Positions 10,950 through 19,767 of a stretch of DNA of 64,000 nucleotides are shown in pieces. Position numbers and translations under genes: made by a program. The stretch lies in assembly GCA_025024175.1 (NCBI GenBank), contig QCXZ01000139.1:217355-281354 (forward strand), written 5' to 3'. The stretch is from Rhyzopertha dominica (lineage: Eukaryota; Arthropoda; Insecta; Coleoptera; Bostrichidae). Position 1 is the first letter of the stretch; the number at the start of each line of letters is the position of its first letter. The notes under the pieces were generated by a model. It was given only the letters and a program-made list of their open reading frames with translations. It was not told where the DNA came from and searched no databases.

Positions 10950-11045
10950 TTTATATACTGATTCAGAAATAAATAGTAGAACATATTTAAAGGGGTTTCA
11001 GTAGCTCGTACACGCATGTGTAGTTAACATCGACATCTGTATAAA
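10950..11045. promoter_or_regulatory. Divergent promoter region (ATPase / PLA2), copy B
   Basis: The 96-base spacer keeps the ATATTTAAAG box and the TCAGT word seen in copy A (3114-3209). Confidence 0.4.
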
Positions 11046-11672
11046 ATGATAAGGTTTCATAGACCTTCCGTTAATCGGCGATTTACCGCGAAAGGTGGCG
11101 GACTGTTTAACAATTTAATTTCTTCTCTTCCATTTCCTATTCATATTTTAAACACTAATTATTGTGGCCCTGCTACGCCTTTAAAAGAACATCTTGCAAA
11201 CAATATTCAACCTACAAACCCCCTGGATCAAGCTTGCAAAGAACACGATATCTTTTATTCTAAATTTAAAGACACAAAGACTAGAAACCAAGCCGATCTG
11301 CGTCTTGCTGAACAGGCCTGGCAAAGAGTGTCAAGGGATTCCTCTTTTAGTGAAAAGGTTAATTCTAGGATAGTAACAAACGCTATGAAAGCTAAGGCAA
11401 AACTAGGAATGGGTATGAAGCCGGCTAAGGTTAAAGGAAAGCGGTGTCGGAAGAAGGATAAGAAGCAAAACACATTACGATCTGTGATGAAGAAGACTAA
11501 AGCGGTAATACAATGGAAAAAACCAGGCCATTTGCAAGATGCTATTCGACTAGCTTTAGAGGAAGCGAGAAAGAACGTTATAGGTAAACGAGTTAAACTT
11601 CCGCTTACAAGAGTGACACGTGTTCCTCGGACAGGCGGAGTATTACCTTTTCTGTTACCATTATTCGCTTAA
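11046..11672 (+). pseudogene. PLA2-domain minor capsid-type protein, copy B (short by a stop)
   Basis: ATG at 11046. The 208-codon frame carries YCGPATPL (calcium-loop region; the central Gly of copy A is Ala here), DQACKEHDIFY with the His-Asp pair of parvoviral-type PLA2, a very basic middle, and a Pro/Leu-rich end. It stops at a TAA (11670-11672) at a position where copy A reads Ser and continues for about 14 residues into a hydrophobic Gly-rich tail. The catalytic region is intact, so it may still be expressed as a shortened protein. It lies divergent from the ATPase and upstream of the protease, as in copy A. Confidence 0.78.
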
Positions 11673-11744
11673 CTCAGCGCACTTGGAGGGCTTGGAGCTT
11701 GGAGGCTCGTAAACAACTTTCAGAGAGTGAAAGACAATAAGACC

Positions 11745-12116
11745 ATGGAATCAATCGCAATTGGAAAAGGTCTATACCTTAAACCATACAAAAAAGGTTT
11801 GGGTCTTTTTTTAAGTCCCAAGAAAGGATCTTCTTTAAAGTAAAAAAACTTTTAAAATCCCTGCCTAACAGAGCTCTCAACGAATTTGATTTACAAAAAT
11901 TTACCGCAGCGCTTCCCAACTTTAGAGGTGTTTTTATGTTAGATGAACTGCCCAAAAGACTACGTCGTAAGGAAAGTGGTATTGTTAACCTAAACAGATC
12001 ATTCCAACCATGAAGTCATTGGGTCGCCTACTTCGTCAATAAAGACAAGAAATAGATACTATATTTTGATAGTTATGGGAACTTGCGTCCTCCAAAAGAG
12101 ATTATAAAAATAATAA
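11745..12116 (+). pseudogene. Adenain-like protease, copy B (three stops, 3' part missing)
   Basis: ATG at 11745. The frame itself is continuous but has stops at about 11841, 12010 and 12051. The His block (SHWVAYF) and the following FDSYGNLRPP are visible. After about residue 120 the sequence passes directly into the penton gene, so the C-terminal part with the catalytic Cys, and the start of the penton gene, are deleted. Proteases of this family process capsid proteins during virion maturation. Copy A lacks these three stops but has frameshifts elsewhere. Confidence 0.75.
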
Positions 12117-12654
12117 TCTATTCCACGTTGGCGATCAAATTATTGAATTGCCGGAAGGTTCTTACGAAATTAATGATATAATTGAATATATCACAAGTGT
12201 TTTTGAAAGAAAGAAATAGTAAAATTATAGTTTTAATAAAAGCCAATTGTAACACTCTTCATGTAGAGGTAAAATCGTCTCATCCTATATACTTTAATAA
12301 AAATCGAACAATAGGAGCTTTGCTAGGATTTAGTAAGCGTGTAATAGAAGCTAATAAAACTGTATTTTCTGACATGAACGTAAACATTAATAAAATTAAT
12401 TCTTTCCGTGTTGAATGTAATATAATTACCGGATCTTACAGAATGATAAGCCCGTTCACACAGTTCATGAATTTTCTCCAGATGTATTACCAGGTTATAT
12501 AATAAATGAAGTTCTTAAGAACGTTATTTATTTACCTGTAAACGTAAGAACCATAACATCAGTTATCATTAAATTAGTTGATCAAGATGGTAACGATATT
12601 AATTTTAGAAACGAAACTATTACAATAACGTTACACTTGCGACCTTCTGGATAA
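12117..12654 (+). pseudogene. Polinton penton (minor capsid) protein, N-terminally deleted
   Basis: Begins at a deletion junction with the protease and ends at a TAA at 12652-12654. Recognisable blocks are GSYEINDIIEYI, NINKINSFRVECNIITGSY, a YLPVNVRTI block and the final TITLHLRPSG. They are typical of the single-jelly-roll penton homologue of Polintons. Frame changes occur near 12190 and 12455. The first part of the gene is missing. It is followed by the small linker protein and the major capsid gene, the usual Polinton order. Confidence 0.75.
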
Positions 12655-12734
12655 ATCTGTATTATATAAAGACTAATACATCAACTAACGCTTCAGTATC
12701 TTAGGAGTCTTTGTTAACGATAGCAACAGAGAAA

Positions 12735-12917
12735 ATGTTAGTCTTTAGTAACAATAAAATCCGTTCAGATAAATATACATCTTCATCAATTAAAACGGTT
12801 AGTTCGCCGTGCGGTCTTAAGCAGTCAACATCAAAAACAAAGCGATCCTCTACACGTTTAACAAAAGAAAACAAAAGGTTTCTAAAATCGTTAGGACTCA
12901 CGCTGAGAAATGAGTGA
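12735..12917 (+). CDS. Small basic protein between penton and capsid genes
   Basis: Sixty codons from the ATG at 12735 (MLVFSNNKIRSDKYTSS). Rich in Ser, Thr and Lys, ending in a conserved-looking RLTKENKRFLKSLGLTLRNE. Small proteins ending in a similar N-K-x-F-L-x-S-L-G motif lie at this position in other insect Polintons, as I recall. Its stop overlaps the capsid ATG by eight bases (12910-12917). The upstream in-frame TTG at 12711 is less likely as a start. Function unknown; a short structural or scaffold role is possible. Confidence 0.6.
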   Translation: MLVFSNNKIRSDKYTSSSIKTVSSPCGLKQSTSKTKRSSTRLTKENKRFLKSLGLTLRNE

Positions 12918-14119
12918 ATTACTCGATATAACAGATTTTCCTCGTTTTGACGAAACGGTATCGAAAAAACAATATCATACTTACTCTGCGTTTATAGAAT
13001 CATTTAGTCCAAATGATACCACACAAATATTTGTACATCAAGATTTGATTCTGCTTCCATTGGAAGGCTTTCTCTACGTGGAGGGAACGTTAACAGATGA
13101 AACTAATAATGCAGTCGATACGATAAAACTTACGAATAACTGTGTAGGATTCATGTTTGAAGAGATTCGATATGAGTTGAATTCAATTGAAATAGATCGT
13201 ACGAAGAATGTAGGTATTTTCACATGCTTAAAAAATTACATCTCGCTAAATTCTCATGAAAGCACATCGCTCACTAATGCCGGCTGGAAAGCAGACGGTG
13301 ACAGAGTTACAAAAACGTCAAACGGTCATTTTAACTTTTGTATACCTTTAAACAGACTATTAGGTTTTGCTGAAGATTACAAGAAGATAATTCCCAATAC
13401 AAAACATGAGTTGATTCTAATTAGAGCTATGTATATCGAACGATAATTCCGTTAAAACAAGTCTTGCAAGATATAAGTTTAACATAAAGAAAATAAACTG
13501 GAAAGTACCTCACATCACACTCAGTGATGCAGAACGACTTAAGCTATATCAAACTATACAGAGTTCCCGTCCTTTACAAATTAGCTTCCGAAGCTGGGAT
13601 CTCCATCATTATCCTATTGTACCTGTATTTACACAAAATATTTGGAGAGTAAAAACATCTAATCAACTAGAAAAACCTAGATTTGTAATTTTTGCCTTAC
13701 AAACAAATAAATTAAACAATCTTAATGCCAATCCAAGTGAATTCAGCACATGTAATCTAAATGATGTAAAAGTATACTTAAACTCAGAGGTTTACCCATA
13801 TGATAATTTACACATATCGTTTAACGAAGATCGTTTTGCTTTGCTATATCATCTTTACATTACCTTTCAAGAAGCTTACTATGGAAGAAATTCTTGTCCT
13901 TTGCTAAATCCGACCGAGTTCAAAGAAATTGCTCCGATCGCAGTTATAGACTGTCGTTATCAAAACGAACAAATAAAAAACGGACCTATAGATGTTAAGA
14001 TAGAGTTTGAAACATCAGATGGCGGTATATTACCTAACACATCAGCATTTTGTTTATTATTACACGATCGTATTTTTGAGTACTCGCCTCTTAGCGGAGA
14101 TGTAAGGAAACTTGTGTAA
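12910..14119 (+). pseudogene. Polinton major capsid protein (one frameshift)
   Basis: Double-jelly-roll major capsid protein of the Polinton/adintovirus lineage. ATG at 12910 (MSELLDITDFPRFDET). The first 178 codons are open and include FVHQDLILLPLEGFLYVEG and CVGFMFEEIRYELNSIEID, both typical of the first jelly roll. A one-base change at about 13444 shifts the frame; the second part is then open to 14119 and includes FRSWDLHHYPIVP and the C-terminal CLLLHDRIFEYSP. Total length of about 400 residues fits the family. Only one lesion separates it from an open frame, and this could be a sequencing error. It lies downstream of the penton and the linker protein. Confidence 0.85.
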
Positions 14120-14165
14120 TAAAAGCACGTACATCTGAAGATGGAGCTGACTTGAAATCAGTAAA

Positions 14166-14700
14166 GTGTTGGAGATTTTTGACTCAACAGCAATCGCAGT
14201 TTCAAAATACGTAGNAATTGATTTTCAAGGTTTGCGTGGTGTACGAAACGATTTCGTATATAAAGAAATTGCAGTCGTATACCCGTCTAACGATTTCAAC
14301 ATCTTTGCGATTAAGTCGCCGTATCCTGTATCACACATTTCTATGTCCGAGCATAAACAAAATAGTTGGCTTGCGAAACATCACCATGGNCTGCTATGGG
14401 AACATGGAACAACCACCTTTAGAAGCTGCAAGACGTTTCCTACAAAACACACTACCCAACGATACAATTGTATTTGTCAAAGGACTTGAAAAAATTAAAT
14501 GGACTCGAGAGTTGTTAAATTCATCTCAATACTTTGTACGTAATTTAGAAGATTTAGGTTGTATCAGTTTAAATGATCTAAGACAATCATTTAAATATGG
14601 TGTAATACCTAAGTGTAGGTCTCACTTTGGAATATGTGCTTTAGAAAATGCTTTTCTGTTAAAGAACTTTGTTGTGGATATATACAATAAAAATATTTGA
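14166..14700 (+). pseudogene. Polinton-associated exonuclease-like protein
   Basis: Reads LEIFDSTAIAVSKYV, then IDFQGLRGVRNDFVYKEIAV, then SWLAKHHH, and in a second frame PLEAARRFLQNTLPND, VFVKGLEKIKWTRELL and CALENAFLLKNF. Similar proteins are frequent in insect genomes beside Polinton genes. The IDFQG...KEIAV block resembles motif I of DEDD-type (DnaQ/RNase H fold) nucleases, which suggests a nuclease, but I cannot place all catalytic acids. No upstream ATG is seen, the frame changes near 14420, and two Ns lie inside. Stop at 14698-14700. Confidence 0.5.
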
Positions 14701-14858
14701 TGTTATTCAATTGTTATTTATTATATTTGTTTATTATTAATACATATAAATATATTTAATAACAACTAATAATATCTCTGCGAGTAATATCCCAGAGATT
14801 CTCCTAAAGGAGAATTCGGCTCGAAAGCCTGCGACTCTGGCTCATTCATGATAGTCAG
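14701..14858. other. Convergent spacer with small hairpin
   Basis: AT-rich region between two convergent genes. TTCTCCTAAAGGAGAA at about 14798-14813 can form a six-base-pair hairpin with a TAAA loop. AATA-rich stretches could serve as poly(A) signals for both genes. Confidence 0.4.
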
Positions 14859-15290
14859 CTATTCATCAGTCAGCTCCGGCATTGGGGTCGGCGTCGGAGG
14901 TGGCGGCGTAGTCTTGGGCGATCTGGGCTGTGCGTTGTTCACTACTTCTAACTTATAAGCTTTCCCATGTTTTCCCCGATTAACAAGAAACAGCTTACCC
15001 GTCGCCAGTTCAGCCAGCTGCTTTTCGGACAACTTATTAAACCTTTCCGGAAGGTTTAATTTGCAAAGGTCGTCCAACTCCACCACTACTCTGGGCCCGT
15101 ACTTGGTTTCTGCTTTGAAACCATTGGTGATCCTGTACGTTCTGTTCTTTCCCATCGTTTCCAGGTTGAGCCAGGAGCAGGACCCCAGGAGGTTGAATTT
15201 TTCTATTATGTTCGTCGCCTTACTGGTGTTTTTCGGTTTCTTCAATGGTCCCTCGGCTGAGGTAGCAGCAACTGACTTCTTGGCGTCCAT
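14859..15290 (-). CDS. OB-fold-like candidate single-strand-binding protein
   Basis: Intact 143-codon frame from the ATG at 15290 (MDAKKSVAATSAEGPLKKPK). The core reads RTYRITNGFKAETKYGPRVV, then NLPERFNKLSEKQLAEL, then GKAYKLEV, followed by a Pro-rich tail ending in PTPMPELTDE. The pattern of a T-K-Y-G-x-R-V-V-V-x-L strand followed by L-P-x-R-F/Y is one I associate with small nucleic-acid-binding OB-fold-like proteins repeated in insect genomes. A role in Polinton replication as a single-strand DNA-binding protein is inference from fold resemblance and position. An extended reading upstream lacks an ATG. It is convergent with the exonuclease-like gene. Confidence 0.5.
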   Translation of the reverse strand: MDAKKSVAATSAEGPLKKPKNTSKATNIIEKFNLLGSCSWLNLETMGKNRTYRITNGFKAETKYGPRVVVELDDLCKLNLPERFNKLSEKQLAELATGKLFLVNRGKHGKAYKLEVVNNAQPRSPKTTPPPPTPTPMPELTDE

Positions 15291-15690
15291 GATACACTTG
15301 TTGATGATGTGGATGATAATATACAAACTTGTAAACTGTAGAATACTGATTATTTCGTAAAATTTTTTATCTTAAATACACAAAACGATATCCCTTCCTT
15401 ATTTTTTCTTTGCACCCTCCCACCTAGATCTAACCACACACATACACATAATATGAAACTGAGGTACAAATAGGAAAATAGGTTATCCCTTCTACAACCA
15501 GTTAGAAACCTAGAAAAAAGCTGATTAACGAATCGAAACGTATACGCTCCCTTCTTGCTGTTTTTATCCGCCAATTACACTTATGAAAGTTATTATCAGG
15601 GTTGGCTCTTGATTTTCAGCCAATTAAACAAATGAACTGAGAACAATTAACTCTTGATTCAAAATCTTCCGTCTCTTTATAGTTTCGATA
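15291..15690. other. Unannotated spacer
   Basis: No supported gene. The right end of Polinton copy B is probably here, but no terminal repeat was recognised. Confidence 0.45.
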
Positions 15691-15694
15691 CATT

Positions 15695-15725
15695 TATATA
15701 AATCGCTCAAATGGATAGACTCAGT
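15695..15725 (+). promoter_or_regulatory. Core promoter: TATA box plus TCAGT initiator
   Basis: TATATAA at 15695-15701 and TCAGT at 15721-15725 are spaced so that the TATA start lies 28 bases before the A of the initiator, the standard arthropod geometry. The zinc-finger start codon lies 58 bases downstream. Confidence 0.65.
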
Positions 15726-15780
15726 GTAGTACTAGTTATCGGTGTGGTATGCGGCGAACGAACTCTAATTTTAAATCAAA

Positions 15781-16070
15781 ATGTTACTTTGTGAACATTG
15801 TGGAAAGTCATTTAAACGGAACAACATCCTTAATAGTAATTTGCGCACGGCTCATTTAAATCTACAACGGGTTGTTTGTGATATTTGTGGTAAATCGTTG
15901 TATAAAAATAATACACAAGCTAACGCATATTAAACAACCTTTTCAAATCACAAAGCAAGTTAAATTAAAAATCCCACAACTGTGTGAAATTTGCGGTACG
16001 GTTTTTCCAACAGGCGTTTTGTTGAAGAAACACAAAAGAACTCACGCAAGCGTGCAACATCCTGAAACAG
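15781..16070 (+). pseudogene. C2H2 zinc-finger gene, first exon, frameshifted
   Basis: ATG at 15781. Finger 1 reads LCEHCGKSFKRNNILNSNLR followed by TAH; the first zinc-binding His position is Asn, so it is degenerate. Finger 2 starts CDICGKSLYKNN and is broken by a frame change near 15905-15920, after which KLTHIK is read in another frame. Finger 3 (CEICGTVFPTGVLLKKHKRT, then H) is complete. A donor-like CAG/GTAAAA at 16066-16075 suggests the exon ends there; downstream exons would be beyond the transposons inserted from 16119. A DNA-binding regulator in origin. Confidence 0.65.
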
Positions 16071-16115
16071 GTAAAAACATCTTTTTTCTTTTTATTTTTG
16101 TTTGATTTTATTAGT

Positions 16116-16118
<3 letters not shown>

Positions 16119-16148
<30 letters not shown>
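16119..16148. repeat. (TA)n tract, left flank of PLE-A
   Basis: Fifteen TA units directly before the first Penelope-like element end. Confidence 0.95.
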
Positions 16149-16149
<1 letters not shown>

Positions 16150-17795
16150 TCAATAATATTATTCGTGGTCGTCTAGTTGTCAATATTTAACTAAATTTCT
16201 TGGGGGAATTCGACCTGGTGATTAAATTCAAAGAATACTCTTTATTCTTAGGCCAAGCTTTCGGCTGTTTTATTTCAGCCTTCGTCAGGGCTCTTACTAC
16301 AAACAACAATTGATTACATTAAGTTCTTTTTTTAACAGATGGAACATATTACTTACAAAGTTTGAGTTTTAATTCAGCAGCTCTATTTTGAAATCAGCCT
16401 TTAAGGATTTGACCATTTAACTGTAAACTGCACTATTTATATAATACAATGTGAAATTTTATGTGAATATCAATTTTGTTAAAATAAGTTGACATACATG
16501 TCGCAGTCAATTTCATAAACTACTTTTTTTATAATTTTGAATTCTGATTCCTACGTTATTTTTTTATAATATGAACATTAAATCTTTATATGTCTGTTTA
16601 ATATCAAAATTGCAACGATATACCTAAAAGATTATAGTACACTAAACTTAAATTTTGAAAATTTTTTTTTGAGAGATTCATCAATAACTAGTTTAATTTT
16701 GGTTTTGTTAATTTTGTAAAATTTCTGTTGATGGTAAATATTTGTATATATTACTTAAATTTTGCCGTCTGATTTTTTTATTAATAACATCACTACTCTT
16801 ATTAATTTGGTACATCCCCAAAATTAGTCTTTTATTCGTGTTTTGTTCTTTTTCTAAAATTTTTACACTGTTCCAATTTATGGTATGGTTATTGTTTAAT
16901 GCATGTTCTGCTAAAGCACATCTTAAACGTTTTTGGGTTATATCACTTTTATGTAACGCTAACCTGCTATGTAGCTATTGTGAGGTCTGGCCAATATATC
17001 TTCCCTCACATGTACCACACTCTAAACAATAAACAACCCCTGATTGAAATTTTAATGGAATTTTAGATTTTAATTTTGTGTACAAACTTGAACCTTTCTT
17101 AAAATTTTTTATAGCTATTTTTATATTTGACGAATAGAAAGTTCTTATTAATTTCTTTGTTAATCCTGAAATGTTAGGTAATGATCCGAATTTAACAATC
17201 TCAGAGGCCTGAACATTTTTATTCTTATTAATTTCATTTTGAGTAGTAGAATAAAGTAGTTTATTAATTAGTCCAGGTGGATATCCATTTTGAATAAGTA
17301 ATGATTTTAAATTTAATAAATTATTTTTAAGAAATTTAGGATTTGATATTTTAGTTATTCTATTTTTCATTTGCTTAACAAAATTGATTTTTATTTTTGT
17401 AGAATGCTCAGACTGAAAATTTATGTACCTACCCGAAGACGTAGGTTTCTGATACCAATTCAAAATAATTTTATTATTACACCGTATAACTTTTGTATCG
17501 AGAAATGGCACACCTCCATCCAACTCTCTCTCTGCTGTAAATTTAATATGTTGATCAAAATCATTAAATTTATCTAAAATTTCTTCGATAGAATTTTGCG
17601 GTAATACTAAAAATTATGTCATCAACAAATTTCTTAATGAACACCAAATCAAAAGATAATTTTGATATACACGTGTCTAACAAATAGTCCATCACATACT
17701 GTGATAATATTGGACTTAATTTTGATCCCATGGCACATCCAAATGTTTGTTTATAAAATTTATCGTTATAATTAAAATAGTTATTATCTATATAT
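16149..17795 (-). mobile_element. Penelope-like element PLE-A, left arm
   Basis: Minus-strand, 5'-truncated Penelope-like retroelement. Coding remains include the RT catalytic blocks GCAMGSKLSPILSQY (near 17745) and KKFVDD (near 17625), then VPFLDTKVI, WYQKPTSSGRYINF and the GIY-YIG endonuclease start CLECGTCEGRYIGQTSQ (near 17000). A one-base frame change just after KFVDD (near 17610) and a TAG replacing a Trp codon near 16978 break it. Non-coding 3' DNA reaches the (TA)n at 16148. The segment 16149-17640 is mirrored by 17796-19278; 17641-17795 is a single-copy loop between the arms. Confidence 0.85.
16256..16288 (-). ncRNA. Hammerhead-like motif, PLE-A left end
   Basis: On the minus strand CTGACGA is followed by a five-pair stem (GGCTG/ACAGCC side) and GAAA. 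One extra base separates CTGACGA from the stem compared with the minimal hammerhead. Hammerhead motifs are known in Penelope-like elements. Confidence 0.4.
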
Positions 17796-19276
17796 TCATT
17801 AAGAAATTTGTTGATGACATAATTTTTAGTATTACCGCAAAATTCTATCGAAGAAATTTTAGATAAATTTAATGATTTTGATCAACATATTAAATTTACA
17901 GCAGAGAGGGAGTCAGATGGAGGTGTGCCATTTCTCGATACAAAAGTTATACGGTGTAATAATAAAATTATTTTGAATTGGTATCAGAAATTTACGTCTT
18001 CGCGTGGGTACATAAATATTCAGTCTGAGCATTCTACAAAAATAAAAATCAATTTTGTTAAGCAAATGAAAAATAGAATAACTAAAATATCAATTCCTAA
18101 ATTTCTTAAAAACAATTTATTAAATTTAAAATCATTACTTATTCAAAATGGATATCCACCTGGACTAATTAATAAACTACTTTATTCTACTACTCAAAAT
18201 GAAATTAATAAGAATAAAAATGTTCAGGCCTCTGAGATTGTTAAATTAGGATCATTACCTAACATTTCAGGATTAACAAAGAAATTAATAAGAACTTTCT
18301 ATTCGTCAAATATAAAAATAGCTATAAAAAATTTTAAGAAAGGTTTAAGTTTGTATACAAAATTAAAATCTAAAATTCCATTAAAATTTCAATCAGGGGT
18401 TGTTTATTGTTTAGAGTGTGGTACATGTGAGGGAAGATATATTGGCCAGACCTCACAATGGCTATATAGCAGGTTAGCGTTACATAAAAGTGATATAACC
18501 CAAAAACGTTTAAGATGTGCTTTAGCAGAACATGCATTAAACAATAACCATACCATAAATTGGAACAGTGTAAAAATTTTAGAAAAAGAACAAAACACCA
18601 ATAAAAGACTAATTTTGGAGATGTACCAAATTAATAAGGGTAGTGATGTTATTAATAAAAATCAGATACGCAAAATTTAAGTAATATGTACACATATTTA
18701 CTAACAGAAATTTTACAAAATTAACAAAACCAAAATTAAACTAGTTATTGATGAATCTCTCAAAAAAATTTTTCAAAATTTAAGTTTAGTGTACTATAAT
18801 CTTTTAGGTATATGGTTGCAATTTTGATATTAAACAGACATATAAAGATTTAATGTTCATATTATAAAAAAAAACGTAGGAATCAGAATTCAAAATTATA
18901 ACAAAAGTTGTTTATGAAATTTCGTCATGTATGTCAACTTATTTTCCCAAAATTGATATTCACATAAAATTTTACATTGTATTATATAAATAGTGCAGTT
19001 TACAGTTAAATGGTCAAATCCTTGAAGGCTGATTTCAAAATAGAGCTGCTGAATTAAAACTCAAACTTTGCAAGTAATATGTTCCATCTTTTAAAAAAAG
19101 AACTTAATGTAATGAATTGTTGTTTGTAGTAAGAGCCCTGACGAAGGCTGAAATAAAGCAGCCGAAAGCTTGGCCTAAGAATAAAGAGTATTCTTTGAAT
19201 TTAACCACCAGGTCGAATTCCCCCAAGAAATTTAGTTAAATATTGACAACTAGACGACCACGAATAATATTATTGA

Positions 19277-19278
<2 letters not shown>
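17796..19278 (+). mobile_element. Penelope-like element PLE-A, right (inverted) arm
   Basis: Inverted copy of 16149-17640. It starts within the RT at KKFVDD with the same one-base frame change after it as the left arm, so both arms come from one defective source. The frame 17925-18680 is then open for 251 codons: RT 3' part (VPFLDTKVI), the PLE linker, and a full GIY-YIG domain (RYIGQTSQWLYSRLALHKSD, AEHALNNNHTINW). The non-coding end with a hammerhead-like motif abuts the (TA)n at 19279. Confidence 0.85.
19138..19170 (+). ncRNA. Hammerhead-like motif, PLE-A right end
   Basis: CTGACGA, one extra A, stem GGCTG/CAGCC with an AAATAAAG loop, then GAAA. The stem sequence differs from that of PLE-B but still pairs. 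Confidence 0.45.

Positions 19279-19344
<66 letters not shown>
19279..19344. repeat. (TA)n tract between PLE-A and PLE-B
   Basis: Thirty-three TA units separating the two element families. Confidence 0.95.
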
Positions 19345-19348
<4 letters not shown>

Positions 19349-19417
19349 GCTCCAGAAGTAGGGGGTATTCGACCTTTTGATTTAATAAAATTAAGCGAAC
19401 TCTTTTTTCATTGCCAA

Positions 19418-19446
19418 GCTTTCGTCTTTATTTAAGACATCATCAG
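19418..19446 (-). ncRNA. Hammerhead-like motif, PLE-B end 1
   Basis: On the minus strand CTGATGA, one extra T, stem GTCTT/AAGAC, loop AAATA, then GAAA. Same layout as in PLE-A with different stem bases. Confidence 0.45.
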
Positions 19447-19767
19447 GGCTTCTACAATAAATTTACAATGGAGTAAGCATATCATAACAATACTAGGTTT
19501 TACATAAATCTTACCGAAAGTGAGATTAATTTAAAAATATTTTATGTTGTAAGTTATTTTTCTTCAATATACCATGTAATTTCTTCGTGTTCTTGCCTCT
19601 AGTAGTTTAAATTAATAAGAAATAGATAATTGATCGTACAATATTCAAATACAGCTTAAAATTATACGATTAAATTCAACACAACAGGAAATATAGACAG
19701 TGTCAATATGTCGGCGTCAAAAATCACAGCCTTCCATCACAGCAACATTTTCTAGTTATTTATATAG

